Of a DNA stretch of 64,000 nt, positions 47,754 to 56,873 are shown piece by piece. The stretch is from Streptococcus suis (GTDB taxonomy: Bacteria > Bacillota > Bacilli > Lactobacillales > Streptococcaceae), in assembly GCA_002831545.1 (NCBI GenBank), contig CP025095.1, forward strand, positions 1,364,001 through 1,428,000, read 5' to 3'. Within the stretch, counting starts at the first letter, position 1. Each line of letters begins with the position of its first letter. A model generated the notes under the pieces. It did no database searches and had not been told where the DNA came from. It worked only from the letters and a program-made list of their open reading frames with translations. The position numbers were made by a program, and so were the translations under genes.

Positions 47754-48134
47754 CTAATCTATTAACTCAGACAAGGACTTTTTGGTCCTAACTGTCAACT
47801 CATAAGGAAATTCCAAATAGGTCTTACCATTCTTTTCATATAGATAGGCTATTTTGTTATTGGGTTGAAAGGTTAGTCGATAATATTCCTCTACCCCGAC
47901 TGGCTGATCATTGGTGCTAGCATCTTTGAAAAGATAGGGATGAATTTGGGAAAGCTCCGACAAAAAATCGCTCATTTCACTACCTTTTAGAGTTCTTAGC
48001 TCTCCACCATCCTGATTACTAATTACAATCTGGTCGGCTTGAGGTAAACGAATTTCAGTTTTCTTCAAAAATTGATACCCAAGCAACAAGGAAATACAAG
48101 ATAAAACAACAAAAATCAACCATTTCTTTTTCAT
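47754..48134 (-). CDS. Membrane-anchored extracellular protein of unknown function
   Basis: A 126-aa protein with an N-terminal signal anchor (MKKKWLIFVVLSCISLLLGYQFL) and a small extracellular domain (QIVISNQDGGELRTLKGSEMSDFLSELSQIH, YRLTFQPNNKIAYLYEKNGKTYLEFPY) that resembles the small beta-rich domains found in Gram-positive lipoproteins. Start at 48134 is preferred (GGGTGGG upstream). Monocistronic by its own terminator. Function unknown. Confidence 0.65.
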   Translation of the reverse strand: MKKKWLIFVVLSCISLLLGYQFLKKTEIRLPQADQIVISNQDGGELRTLKGSEMSDFLSELSQIHPYLFKDASTNDQPVGVEEYYRLTFQPNNKIAYLYEKNGKTYLEFPYELTVRTKKSLSELID

Positions 48135-48203
48135 AATAAAACCCACCCTTTTTTAGTAAATTATATCAAGCTCAGAAAATCTGTCAAGCAAAAACATCGA
48201 AAT

Positions 48204-49541
48204 CTATTGACTGCTAGCAATTTTCCTCAAACGCAATCTTAGGGCTATTCCGCAGACAAAAATCCCTGAAATAAGACCGATCCAATAGGCTTCTGGACCC
48301 ATTTGGAAAAATCTTTCAAGCAAGAATGCGACTGGGAAGGTCATGGACCAATAGGCAACCAAACCAAGTATAAATGGAACAGTCGTATCCTTGTAACCAC
48401 GTAAAATCCCCTGAATAGGTGCTGTAAAGGCATCTGCCAATTGGAACATGAGGGCAAAGCTTAGAAAATGCGAGGTCAGACGGATAAATTCTGCGTCATT
48501 ACCATAAAGGTAGGCAACTTTGGAGCGGAAAAAATAAAGGAAAGTGAGTGTTAGGCCTGCAAAACCAAGTGCAACCAAGCGTCCCAGACGGCTGTAGGCT
48601 TTCACATCCTGTGGTCGTTTAGCCCCTACTTCATAAGCAATGACAATAGCTAGGGCTGAAGAAACTGAGGCAGGAAAGGCATATAATAATGTCGCAAAGT
48701 TCATAGCTGACTGGTGGGCTGCTATAATCTGTGCTGAAAATTTTGCCATGTAGAGCCCTACTACTGCAAAAATTGCTACTTCTGCAAAGACTTGCAAACC
48801 AATCGGCAAACCAATTTTCAAGCCTTCCTTCAATAAAGAAAGGTCAATCGGACTCCACCGCCAAATCTGATAAGATGCAATAGTCTTATTTTTGCACATG
48901 ACAAGGACAATTACGAGTAACACGGCCCAGTAAGCTAAAGCAGTACCCAATCCAGCTCCAGCTCCGCCTAGGGCCGGGAGGCCCATTTTCCCATAAATCA
49001 AGAGATAGTTAAATAGACTGTTAAATGGGACAAGGAGCAACATGAGGTACATGGATAGCTGAGTCAAACCGAGGGCGTCGAAAAAAGAGCGACAGACACT
49101 AAAGAGCAAGAGAGGCAGGATACCAATGGAAATAAAATAGAGGTACTGCCGACCAACTTGAAAAACAGATTCATCAAGTTCAAAACGTTCAAGGGCTGGA
49201 ATAGCAATAAAAAGGACCGAACATAAGAGTAAAATGGTTAATCCGATGGCTAGATAGACAAACTGATGAAACTCCTGGCGAATCTTATCTCTTTCACCTT
49301 TTCCTAAATATTGAGCGATGATTGGGACCAATGCAGATACAATCCCTGTTAGAAATGAAAAAAGCGGATTCCAAAGACTTGTTGCCATGGAAACACCTGC
49401 CAAATCCATAGTACTATACTGACCAGTCATCATGGTATCGATAAAAGATGCCGAGTAATTAGCAAATTGGTAAATTAAAATGGGCAAAAATATTTTGATA
49501 AAGAGCCAGAGCTTCTCTTTGTTATTTCTTGTTTGGTACAT
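48204..49541 (-). CDS. MATE-family efflux transporter
   Basis: A 445-aa protein with 12 predicted membrane helices and the MATE two-lobe repeat: FANYSASFIDTMMTGQYSTMDLAGVSMATSLWNP in the first half and AHQSAMNFATLLYAFPASVSSALAIVIAYEVG in the second. It would export cationic drugs or metabolites using a Na+ or H+ gradient. Single gene between guaC and the small anchored protein. Confidence 0.92.
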   Translation of the reverse strand: MYQTRNNKEKLWLFIKIFLPILIYQFANYSASFIDTMMTGQYSTMDLAGVSMATSLWNPLFSFLTGIVSALVPIIAQYLGKGERDKIRQEFHQFVYLAIGLTILLLCSVLFIAIPALERFELDESVFQVGRQYLYFISIGILPLLLFSVCRSFFDALGLTQLSMYLMLLLVPFNSLFNYLLIYGKMGLPALGGAGAGLGTALAYWAVLLVIVLVMCKNKTIASYQIWRWSPIDLSLLKEGLKIGLPIGLQVFAEVAIFAVVGLYMAKFSAQIIAAHQSAMNFATLLYAFPASVSSALAIVIAYEVGAKRPQDVKAYSRLGRLVALGFAGLTLTFLYFFRSKVAYLYGNDAEFIRLTSHFLSFALMFQLADAFTAPIQGILRGYKDTTVPFILGLVAYWSMTFPVAFLLERFFQMGPEAYWIGLISGIFVCGIALRLRLRKIASSQ

Positions 49542-49578
49542 ACTTATTCTCTTTCAATTTTATATAAATATTGTAACA

Positions 49579-49605
49579 AGAAAAGGACCTGCATTGCAAG
49601 TCCTC
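49579..49605 (-). terminator. Terminator downstream of guaC
   Basis: On the minus strand AGGACTTGCA pairs with TGCAGGTCCT and is followed by TTTTC. Confidence 0.75.
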
Positions 49606-49610
49606 TTTGA

Positions 49611-50594
49611 CTAGATAGAGTCACCATTCCAGATAGAGTTTTTCACGATAACATAGTCCACATGCTTCAAGCTGGTAATGTCACGTCCTCCTGCATAAGA
49701 AATAGATGACTGCAAATCTTGCTCCATTTCAACCAGCGTATCTTTCAAGTGGCCTTTGGCTGGCAGGAGAATTTTTTTACCTTCTACGTTTTTATAGGCA
49801 CCTTTTTGGTATTCAGATGCTGAACCGTAGTATTCTTTAAACTGTTTGCCGTCCACTTCTACGGTCTTTCCTGGGCTTTCAATGTGACCGGCAAAGAGCG
49901 AGCCAATCATGACCATACTTGCACCAAAGCGGATGGATTTGGCAATATCTCCGTGGGTGCGAATACCGCCATCCGCAATAATTGGCTTACGAGCAGCCTT
50001 TGCACACCAACGAAGGGCAGCCAGCTGCCAACCGCCAGTACCAAAACCAGTCTTGACCTTGGTGATGCAGACCTTACCAGGACCAATACCAACTTTTGTC
50101 GCATCTGCACCAGCATTTTCCAATTCACGAACAGCTTCAGGCGTGCCGACATTTCCAGCAATAACAAAAGTCTCAGGCAATTCTTTCTTGATATGCTTGA
50201 TCATCTTAATGACACTGTCAGCATGCCCATGTGCGATGTCAATGGTAATAAACTCAGGTGCGTCAGCTTTTAAACTAGAAACAAAGTCGTACTCATAGTC
50301 TTTTACACCAACCGAAATGGAGGCAATCAAACCTTGCTCGTGCATGCGTTTGATAAATGGAATACGACCAGCTTCATCGAAACGATGCATGATATAGAAA
50401 TACCCTTCTTTGGCAAGCATTTCTGCCACATCTTCATCAATAATAGTCTGCATATTAGCTGGAACAACTGGTAATTTAAAGCTATATTTTCCAAGAGTGA
50501 CAGATGTATCTGCCTCCGAACGGCTATTGATGATGCATTTATTAGGAATCAACTGGATATCTTCGTAGTCAAAAACAGGCGTTTCATTAAACAT
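49611..50594 (-). CDS. guaC: GMP reductase
   Basis: A 327-aa IMPDH/GMPR-family enzyme deaminating GMP to IMP with NADPH. N-terminal [25 protein letters not shown]; the catalytic Cys in [42 protein letters not shown]. There is no CBS domain, which separates it from IMPDH. RBS TGAGGAGAAAG. Its 5' region (about 75 nt from the predicted start of transcription) holds a small hairpin but no recognisable purine riboswitch. Confidence 0.95.
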   Translation of the reverse strand: MFNETPVFDYEDIQLIPNKCIINSRSEADTSVTLGKYSFKLPVVPANMQTIIDEDVAEMLAKEGYFYIMHRFDEAGRIPFIKRMHEQGLIASISVGVKDYEYDFVSSLKADAPEFITIDIAHGHADSVIKMIKHIKKELPETFVIAGNVGTPEAVRELENAGADATKVGIGPGKVCITKVKTGFGTGGWQLAALRWCAKAARKPIIADGGIRTHGDIAKSIRFGASMVMIGSLFAGHIESPGKTVEVDGKQFKEYYGSASEYQKGAYKNVEGKKILLPAKGHLKDTLVEMEQDLQSSISYAGGRDITSLKHVDYVIVKNSIWNGDSI

Positions 50595-50676
50595 GGCTTT
50601 CTCCTCAGTTCGTTTTTTAATGATTTTTGTATTAGGAAACGATATTTTGTTCGCTTTTCCTTAACCGACATCTAAG

Positions 50677-50705
50677 ATTATATCTTATTGTTTGTGTTTT
50701 GTCAA
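50677..50705 (-). promoter_or_regulatory. guaC promoter
   Basis: TTGACA (50705-50700) and TATAAT (50682-50677), 17-nt spacer, on the minus strand. Two CGAAC motifs in the leader (around 50644-50658 and 50606-50618) each lack one base of the lactococcal PurBox. The remaining 50706-50904 is AT-rich with nothing else I can name. Confidence 0.8.
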
Positions 50706-50904
50706 TATCAAAGAGTATTTGCAATGTAATATTCGTTTTTATAGAAAATATTTAAATAGAATCTATCTGAACATTCGTATAGTTTCGTTTTGATAGTATT
50801 TTTCTAGAAAAATTTAAAAAACGTTCTGATTTAGCTAGGCATTTCTGACAAGAAAACGAAAAAAATCTCCAAAAACTGAAGATTTTCTTTGATCTTTTAT
50901 TTCA

Positions 50905-51513
50905 TTATAGTAAATTTGACAAGTCAATGACGGTATCAACTTGTTTGCAAACTTCTTCATCATGCGTCGCAACAATAAGGACTGTTTCAGGAGATACCAA
51001 CCCTAAAAGTAGCAGAATAATCTCGTTTCCTGTCTTCTTATCCAAAGCACCTGTTGGTTCATCTGCTAATATTACTCTCGCTTTTTTCAGCAGTAGTCTA
51101 GCGATGGATACGCGTTGGGCCTGTCCTCCAGAAAGTTCGTAGATTTTATGCTTTAGATAGGATTCATCTAAACCAACCTGTCGTAAGGCTGTAACAACCT
51201 CTTCTTTCTTGGCTAACATTTTCAGGTTGTCCCACACCGTTTCTTCCTCAATCAAGGCATAGTTTTGAAAGACATAGCCAAGATGGTTTTTAAAATAGTC
51301 CTGCTCTTTCATCTTCCAAATATCTTTCCCATCAATTCGGATGGTTCCCTTATCTGGTTTCTCCAATCGAGCTACTGCATTTAAGAAGGTACTTTTCCCT
51401 GACCCAGACGGACCAATAATAGCATATGAGGTATTTGTATGAAAATCAATGTTCACATCCCTAAAAATTTTCTTTTTACCGTAACTTTTTTCAATATTTC
51501 TAACTTCAATCAT
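50905..51513 (-). CDS. Bacteriocin-associated ABC transporter ATP-binding protein
   Basis: A 202-aa ABC ATPase: Walker A GPSGSGKST, Q-loop YVFQNYALIEEETVW, signature LSGGQAQRVSIARLL, Walker B VILADEPTGALD. Its size and its place after a large permease and a lactococcin-972-like peptide match the 'lactococcin 972 group' transporter ATPase. It overlaps the permease gene by 4 nt. Presumed to export the bacteriocin or give self-immunity. Confidence 0.9.
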   Translation of the reverse strand: MIEVRNIEKSYGKKKIFRDVNIDFHTNTSYAIIGPSGSGKSTFLNAVARLEKPDKGTIRIDGKDIWKMKEQDYFKNHLGYVFQNYALIEEETVWDNLKMLAKKEEVVTALRQVGLDESYLKHKIYELSGGQAQRVSIARLLLKKARVILADEPTGALDKKTGNEIILLLLGLVSPETVLIVATHDEEVCKQVDTVIDLSNLL

Positions 51514-53513
51514 ACTGCTTCAAAATCTCCTTTTATTATCTGAACTCGTTTTTTCATCACCAAATGATAAGATAGGAGTGACATAATTAGCAACTCCAGC
51601 ATAAACATTCCCCAAACTAAAAAAACAACAGATGGGTGGAGTGTCAAAAGCCAAACTACTACTGCAGAAATTCCATTTATTACCAATATAGGGAGTAAGT
51701 TCCGCAAAATCACTTGGTAGTTCTGACTTCCCAATAAACTGTAGATAGCTAGTTTTTTTGCACATTTTTTCATAATAGTAGTTACATATTCATACATGAT
51801 AAACAGTTGGCAGATAAATAGAATAGTTAGGGCAATCACACTTCCTGTTAGTTGGCTATTCAGACGATTGCGTTCAAGAAGGAGTTTCTCAGCAACATTT
51901 GTCAAACTAGAAAAATTTGTGAGCCCTGCGCTAGTAATCTTTTCTTGAATAATGGATTGTTTAAAGATTCCTACATGCGCAATATTTAAAAAAGCTGTTT
52001 CCAAAGCATCCTCGGTAAAATAGTCAACATTTAACGCTACTAAAATAGCGTCTGTCTTTTCTTGTGTCGTAAATAGCTCATGTTCATCGCCCGTGTGGTT
52101 AAATAAAAATGTCTTTTGTTGACTAGGAACTGGTTGTACCGTTAAATCCGACGCACTTAGACTACTGTATTGAAACCATTCATGTGCAACAATGGCACGA
52201 ACATTCTCGGTATTTTCTAATTGATTCTCTGGGATATAAATGATGCCTACGCTTTCAGTTGACGGATTGCCATACTGATTAGTTGGGTACAGCTGTTTAT
52301 TCTTTTCGATAAAACCTTTGTTAACATATCGGATAGCACTAGCAAGTTGAGGTTTGATACCATTGGCATTTAATTCTTCTTGTAGGGGCACTGGAAGATG
52401 ACTACTTGTTGCCTCACCAAAAGCAGAGGGTGCTGAATAGAGCATATCCTCTTGCTCAAAGGATTGTATAAACATTCGGTATTTTTCAGTTTGTTCTTTC
52501 ATAAACTGACCATCAATCTGATGATTGGCATCCATGTTTTCGCTCATACTATTAAACCAAGTAATAGTGGCGAAACCTTTAGCAACTTCCCACTTATCCA
52601 ATACTTCTATCTGGCTGTGGGAACGAGCAATCATATCTAAACTTTTATGTAGTGTCAGTCCAAAAATACTTGTCGAAAGGCAAATACCTACTAACCATAC
52701 CCAAAGAACAAATCGGGTGGCTGGCTTATTTTTTAAGATTGAAATCGGTTTAATCCATCGGATATTCAAGCCATAAATTCCATTTACAAAACAGGTAATC
52801 CCCAAAAGAATAAGACTATTAACCCCCATTAAAAGTAAGTAGGTTTTGACGAATACATTAGAAAAAGTACCTTGGTAAAGGATAAAGCCGAGCAATAATA
52901 TCATATAATTGAACAGCAGACTACCAATATCTTGTAAAATATGTTTTTGTTGAATAGCACCGAACTGCCCCAAACTTCTGTAAATCATAGCCTGCTTGGC
53001 GTACATTAATTTTACTGCTAATAATCCCAAGGCAAAAACAAAAAATAAGGTCCATACTGCCAAAGAACGCAAATTAGTAAATAAAAAATAGACAGGTATC
53101 ATATACCAACTAATATCCGCAGCTTGAACAATTAACCCATAGGATTCAAGTTGTTCTCGAAAAGCAGCAGGTACAGACTTGCTGGTATAATACATTCCAC
53201 TCACATCGCTATTCAACAAGCTATCTATATTGGTGACATAGGACTCATCATTTTTTGTTGGATGAAAGACAAAAGTAGCCTGTTCACCATTTTTATCAAT
53301 AAATGGGCGATAAACTTGTATATCATATTCTTGAGCCAGAGATTCTATACTTGAGAATACTGCTGTCTTATCCACTGCCCCACCACTATTGATAAGTGAA
53401 AATGCAGCCTGTGCTGGATACTTTATGTCATTCCCAAATTCCTTCACAGCTCCAAATGATAAAACGGATAATAGCACCATAAACACACTTATAAGGGATG
53501 CTCTCCACTTCAT
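51510..53513 (-). CDS. Lactococcin-972-type bacteriocin-associated membrane protein
   Basis: A 667-aa integral membrane protein with an N-terminal helix (about 3-23), a large extracellular loop, several helices at about 150-265, a second extracellular domain (about 290-550) and three C-terminal helices (570-650). This matches the large membrane 'immunity/permease' protein of lactococcin 972 loci and resembles MacB/FtsX-type permeases. ATG 53513 with GGAGG upstream is preferred. Works with the overlapping ATPase gene. Confidence 0.85.
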   Translation of the reverse strand: MKWRASLISVFMVLLSVLSFGAVKEFGNDIKYPAQAAFSLINSGGAVDKTAVFSSIESLAQEYDIQVYRPFIDKNGEQATFVFHPTKNDESYVTNIDSLLNSDVSGMYYTSKSVPAAFREQLESYGLIVQAADISWYMIPVYFLFTNLRSLAVWTLFFVFALGLLAVKLMYAKQAMIYRSLGQFGAIQQKHILQDIGSLLFNYMILLLGFILYQGTFSNVFVKTYLLLMGVNSLILLGITCFVNGIYGLNIRWIKPISILKNKPATRFVLWVWLVGICLSTSIFGLTLHKSLDMIARSHSQIEVLDKWEVAKGFATITWFNSMSENMDANHQIDGQFMKEQTEKYRMFIQSFEQEDMLYSAPSAFGEATSSHLPVPLQEELNANGIKPQLASAIRYVNKGFIEKNKQLYPTNQYGNPSTESVGIIYIPENQLENTENVRAIVAHEWFQYSSLSASDLTVQPVPSQQKTFLFNHTGDEHELFTTQEKTDAILVALNVDYFTEDALETAFLNIAHVGIFKQSIIQEKITSAGLTNFSSLTNVAEKLLLERNRLNSQLTGSVIALTILFICQLFIMYEYVTTIMKKCAKKLAIYSLLGSQNYQVILRNLLPILVINGISAVVVWLLTLHPSVVFLVWGMFMLELLIMSLLSYHLVMKKRVQIIKGDFEAV

Positions 53514-53571
53514 ATATTCCTCCAATACTAAGGAAGGGCAAAGATGTCTTCCTCACCCTTCAGTCATATTT

Positions 53572-53898
53572 CTAGAACCAATACCAACCATAGTAAGCTT
53601 TTGCTTGAATCCAATCCCAATTCTTTTTGGCTCCTGCTATAGCCCAACCATAATTGGCTGCCTTATATGATTTCACATTACCCCAGAAATCGGTAACTGT
53701 CGCACTGCTCCCCAAACGAACTGGTGCTTCCAAATAATAATGTGAGTAAGCCCAACCATCATTGGTAACCCCAAAATTCCAAGTATCTGTATAAGTTGGG
53801 TGGGGATGACGAGTTTCAGCTTCAACTGAATTAGAACCTACTAAAAGACCAGTTGCTACAACACTTGTTGCTACTAAACATGTTAATAATCTTTTCAT
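53572..53898 (-). CDS. Lactococcin-972-family bacteriocin precursor
   Basis: A 108-aa secreted peptide. Signal peptide MKRLLTCLVATSVVATGLLVGSNSVEA (1-27) with an AxA-like site; mature part of about 81 aa rich in Trp, Tyr, Gly and His, ending WDWIQAKAYYGWYWF, like the aromatic C-terminus of Lcn972. AxATV and VxN/Y patterns (SSATVTDFWG) also fit. RBS GGAGG. It is followed by the permease and ATPase genes. Lcn972 acts on lipid II at the septum; whether this variant is active is unknown. Confidence 0.85.
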   Translation of the reverse strand: MKRLLTCLVATSVVATGLLVGSNSVEAETRHPHPTYTDTWNFGVTNDGWAYSHYYLEAPVRLGSSATVTDFWGNVKSYKAANYGWAIAGAKKNWDWIQAKAYYGWYWF

Positions 53899-54010
53899 AC
53901 TTATACCTCCAGCATTTATCTTTCACAAAAAGCAAATAGTATAGTTGACTTGCACGCATATACTATCATTCAACAATTCACATTAATCACAATGTCAACA
54001 TTTCCTGCAC

Positions 54011-54073
54011 TTAAAGCAATACTTTCCACAGAAAATAATCAAAAAGACCTATCAATTGAGCCAAATCAACCAT
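54011..54073 (-). CDS. 20-aa ORF with strong RBS between Rgg gene and bacteriocin
   Basis: ATG 54073 to TAA 54011 on the minus strand encodes MVDLAQLIGLFDYFLWKVLL. AAAGGAGAAAAGAT directly upstream is a near-ideal Shine-Dalgarno. It is hydrophobic but lacks the basic N-terminus of typical SHP pheromones. It lies upstream of the bacteriocin gene on the same strand and divergent from the Rgg regulator. A signalling peptide, a leader peptide or chance are possible. Confidence 0.4.
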   Translation of the reverse strand: MVDLAQLIGLFDYFLWKVLL

Positions 54074-54173
54074 ATCTTTTCTCCTTTCCTTTTTCTTAAA
54101 ACAATGATATACTACTATTTATAAAATTGGAAAAACTGTCAAGTTTTTTTACACTTATTCGGGAGGAACTCGC

Positions 54174-55022
54174 ATGAGATGGGATATTGGCAAAGTATAT
54201 AAGCAGATTCGTGAGAGTAAGGGCATAAAACAGACAGAAGTTGTCGGCAAAGGCATCAGTCGCCAAGCCCTAATCAGCTTTGAAAAAGGGCAATCTACCC
54301 CTCGCTACGAAACCATGCACTTTCTCCTCCAGCAGCTGGACATGGACTTTGCAGAATTTGACTATATCTGTAACTACCACCAGCCCAGCAAACGGCAGGA
54401 AATCTTTACAGACTTCGCTGGGCAAGTCCATTCTACCAATCCAGAGGGATTTAAGGTATTACTCAAAAAGTGCCAAGACTACTTAAAGACCCACCAAGAT
54501 TTACCCATCCAACATCTATCTGAACTGTCAGAAATCATGTACAAGGTCAGAAAGTCTGGTATAGAGGATATTGAGGAAAGCACCAAAAAACTAACTGAAA
54601 AAATCTGGAAGGAACTGGAAAAGCGAGACAACTGGTACTGGAGCGACATTCGCATGCTCAATACCATTCTCTACTTCTTCCCCATTGATTCGGTAAACCT
54701 AGTCACAGAAGGTATCTTAAAAACACTTGATAAATACAAGGATTTTGTAAACACCAAAACCAGACAACTGACAATATTAGAAAATCTAAGTACCCTCTAT
54801 CTTTATCACAATCGTAAGAAAGATTGTCGTCTTATCTTAGATAGAATTCTATGCTTATCAAAAGAAGAAAGACGGTATGATATACTGGCTTTTGCCCAAG
54901 TCCGCTACGGTATCTGCACAGATAATGACGAACTAATCGAAAAAGGACTCCAACTGCTTGAATTGATGGAAGAAACAGGCTATCTTTCGATTGCAAAAAA
55001 AGAAATTGAACAATTTAGATGA
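54174..55022 (+). CDS. Rgg/MutR-family transcriptional regulator
   Basis: A 282-aa regulator: XRE-type HTH at the N-terminus (IGKVYKQIRESKGIKQTEVVGKGISRQALISFEKGQSTPRYETM), then an all-helical TPR-like domain of the Rgg/GadR/MutR type to the end. RBS GGGAGG. Divergent from the bacteriocin operon across a 275-bp region rich in imperfect palindromes, so it most likely controls that operon and may sense a peptide. Confidence 0.88.
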   Translation: MRWDIGKVYKQIRESKGIKQTEVVGKGISRQALISFEKGQSTPRYETMHFLLQQLDMDFAEFDYICNYHQPSKRQEIFTDFAGQVHSTNPEGFKVLLKKCQDYLKTHQDLPIQHLSELSEIMYKVRKSGIEDIEESTKKLTEKIWKELEKRDNWYWSDIRMLNTILYFFPIDSVNLVTEGILKTLDKYKDFVNTKTRQLTILENLSTLYLYHNRKKDCRLILDRILCLSKEERRYDILAFAQVRYGICTDNDELIEKGLQLLELMEETGYLSIAKKEIEQFR

Positions 55023-55025
55023 TAG

Positions 55026-55070
55026 AAAAAAAGCGTTGCTTACAGTTCATACTGTAGCCAACGCTTTTTT
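55026..55070. terminator. Bidirectional terminator between rgg and nth
   Basis: AAAAAAAGCGTTG...TACAGT and ACTGTA...CAACGCTTTTTT pair over a long stem; A- and T-runs at both sides serve the converging genes. Confidence 0.88.
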
Positions 55071-55692
55071 AATCAAATTCATATAATTGTGGGAATTTTT
55101 CGCATTCAGGGTTCTTAGGATGGCAAACCTCACGACCAAAATAAATCATAGCTTGATGAGCAGGGAGCCAGAGTTCAGGAGGTAAGACTTCCATGACTCG
55201 CTTTTCTGTTTCCAGGGGTGTAGCCGATTTTTTGACAATATCGTGGTGTTTACAAATCCGTCCCACGTGGGTATCAACTGCGAAGGCGGGAATTCCGAAA
55301 CCGACACTTAAAACAACATTGGCCGTTTTTCTTCCCACTCCTGCCAAGGCTTCTAATTCCTCACGAGTTTGAGGAACAATGCCATTATGCCGTTCCATCA
55401 ACTGCTGGGCACAGTCTTTTAAAAACTTTGCCTTGTTTCGGTACAAACCCAAACGAGAAATATAAGGCTCAATATCCTTCACTTCTGCTGCCGCCATGGC
55501 TTGGGGCGTAGGGAAAGCTGCGAACAAACCAGGTGTTGCCTTATTCACCGCAGCATCTGTAGTTTGAGCAGATAAGAGCACTGCACATACCAACTCAAAG
55601 TGATTTCGAAAGTCCAAGCTAGGCTTAGCATCAGGATATAGAGCGATGATTTCTTCAATAACTTTTCTTGCACGTTTTTTTGATAATACCAT
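55069..55692 (-). CDS. nth: Endonuclease III, apparently without the iron-sulfur cluster
   Basis: A 207-aa HhH-GPD DNA glycosylase/AP lyase for oxidised pyrimidines. HhH and catalytic Lys in LEALAGVGRKTANVVLSVGFG, catalytic Asp in FAVDTHVGRI. The C-terminal cluster pattern C-x6-C-x2-C-x5-C is broken: CHPKNPEC is followed by EKF, so the third Cys is Phe and the fourth is absent. ATG 55692 is preferred over upstream starts because it fits family N-termini and lies 6 nt after an extended -10, implying a leaderless mRNA. Confidence 0.93.
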   Translation of the reverse strand: MVLSKKRARKVIEEIIALYPDAKPSLDFRNHFELVCAVLLSAQTTDAAVNKATPGLFAAFPTPQAMAAAEVKDIEPYISRLGLYRNKAKFLKDCAQQLMERHNGIVPQTREELEALAGVGRKTANVVLSVGFGIPAFAVDTHVGRICKHHDIVKKSATPLETEKRVMEVLPPELWLPAHQAMIYFGREVCHPKNPECEKFPQLYEFD

Positions 55693-55707
55693 GAATTCAT
55701 TATAGCA
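55693..55707 (-). promoter_or_regulatory. Extended -10 promoter of nth, leaderless arrangement
   Basis: On the minus strand TGC then TATAAT (55704-55699), then 6 nt, then ATG 55692. A 4/6 -35 match lies 17 nt upstream. Divergent to the nnrD promoter (TATAAT 55762-55767). Confidence 0.6.
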
Positions 55708-55789
55708 TGAAAACTTGGATTTATCTAAAATCTGGATTGTCATAAACCTCATTCCTCATGGTATAATAAAAAGAAAAGGGGGAATATGT

Positions 55790-56641
55790 ATGGACTTACA
55801 AGAACTCTGTAGAAAGGTCATTCAAGCAAGGCCACGCAACAGCCATAAGGGAAGCTATGGTCGAGTCTTGCTGATTGGTGGACTGTATCCCTATGGTGGA
55901 GCGATTATCATGGCCGCACTAGCAAGCGTCAACAGTGGAGCAGGCTTGGTAACTGTTGCTACTGAAAAAGATAACATACCAGCCTTACATAGTCATCTGC
56001 CTGAAGCCATGGCATTTTCATTTGACGATCAAGCCTTGCTGATAAGTAGCTTAGAAAATGCTGACTTGGTATTGATTGGTCCAGGTTTGGGGGAAAATAG
56101 CAGAGCTGAACAGTTATTGGACTTTGTTTTTGAACATTTATCTGACCAGCAGATTTTAGTTCTTGACGGCTCAGCCCTTACCTTAGTCGCAAAGCAAAAC
56201 AGAAAGAACTTCCCGTGTAAACAAGTCATCCTGACACCCCACCAGAAAGAATGGGAACGGTTATCAGCCATTCCAATTGCTGACCAAACAAACCAAAGAA
56301 ATCTTGAAGCCTTGCAATCTTTTCAAGAAAATACAATCCTTGTAGCTAAAAGTTCCGCTACTCAAATCCTAAAAACCCAGCCAAACCAAGTCACCCCAAT
56401 AGGAGCTGGTGGTCCCTACCAAGCAACAGGAGGTATGGGAGATACTCTTGCAGGTATGATTGCAGGATTCGCTGTACAATTTCCCCATGTTCAACTATAT
56501 GAAAGAATCCTTGTAGCAACCTACCTCCACTCCTATATTGCTGACCAACTGGCTCAAGATTATTATCTTGTAAAGCCAACTGATGTCTCAAGAAACATCC
56601 AAAAGACAATGCTTCAATTTCAAACACAAACAACCGCCTAA
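55790..56641 (+). CDS. nnrD: ADP-dependent (S)-NAD(P)H-hydrate dehydratase
   Basis: A 283-aa ribokinase-like repair enzyme that restores hydrated NAD(P)H. RNSHKGSYGRVLLIGGLYPYGGAI (nucleotide site), VLIGPGLGEN, VLDGSAL, VILTPHQKEWERL and the catalytic GAGGPYQATGGMGDTLAGMIAGF. Only the dehydratase domain is present; no fused epimerase domain. ATG 55790 follows AAAAGGGGGAA; TATAAT at 55762 gives a short leader. Confidence 0.93.
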   Translation: MDLQELCRKVIQARPRNSHKGSYGRVLLIGGLYPYGGAIIMAALASVNSGAGLVTVATEKDNIPALHSHLPEAMAFSFDDQALLISSLENADLVLIGPGLGENSRAEQLLDFVFEHLSDQQILVLDGSALTLVAKQNRKNFPCKQVILTPHQKEWERLSAIPIADQTNQRNLEALQSFQENTILVAKSSATQILKTQPNQVTPIGAGGPYQATGGMGDTLAGMIAGFAVQFPHVQLYERILVATYLHSYIADQLAQDYYLVKPTDVSRNIQKTMLQFQTQTTA

Positions 56642-56662
56642 TCAATGATTAAGCGGTCTTTT
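56633..56662 (+). terminator. Terminator overlapping the nnrD stop
   Basis: ACCGC-TAATCA pairs with TGATTA-AGCGGT (56633-56657), followed by CTTTTA. Confidence 0.75.
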
Positions 56663-56707
56663 ATATAACAAACTCGTGATTAAAGCCTGACAAATGGTAG
56701 AAAATGC

Positions 56708-56861
56708 TACTCAATGCAAATCAAAAGTTGCCTAGAAAACGAAGCCGAAGATAGAACTCTGTTACTATCTTATTTCAAGGTAACAGGCTGAAAACCTCCA
56801 CTGGAGCTTTTCACTCATCAAGGCAAGTTGACAACGGATAATTTTGATTTTCGAAGAGTAT
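56708..56861. repeat. RUP-like palindromic repeat
   Basis: Starts TACTCAATGCAAATCAAAA and ends TTTTGATTTTCGAAGAGTA; ends are near-inverted repeats of each other and match the termini of the streptococcal RUP/IS630-Spn1 repeat family as I recall it. It carries about 110 bp of unrelated interior. Confidence 0.65.
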
Positions 56862-56873
56862 GACTATATTTTC

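Noticed and set aside
50595..50670. Purine riboswitch in the guaC leader
   Set aside because: The leader is too short and lacks the conserved junction core; only a small hairpin and imperfect PurBox-like motifs are seen.
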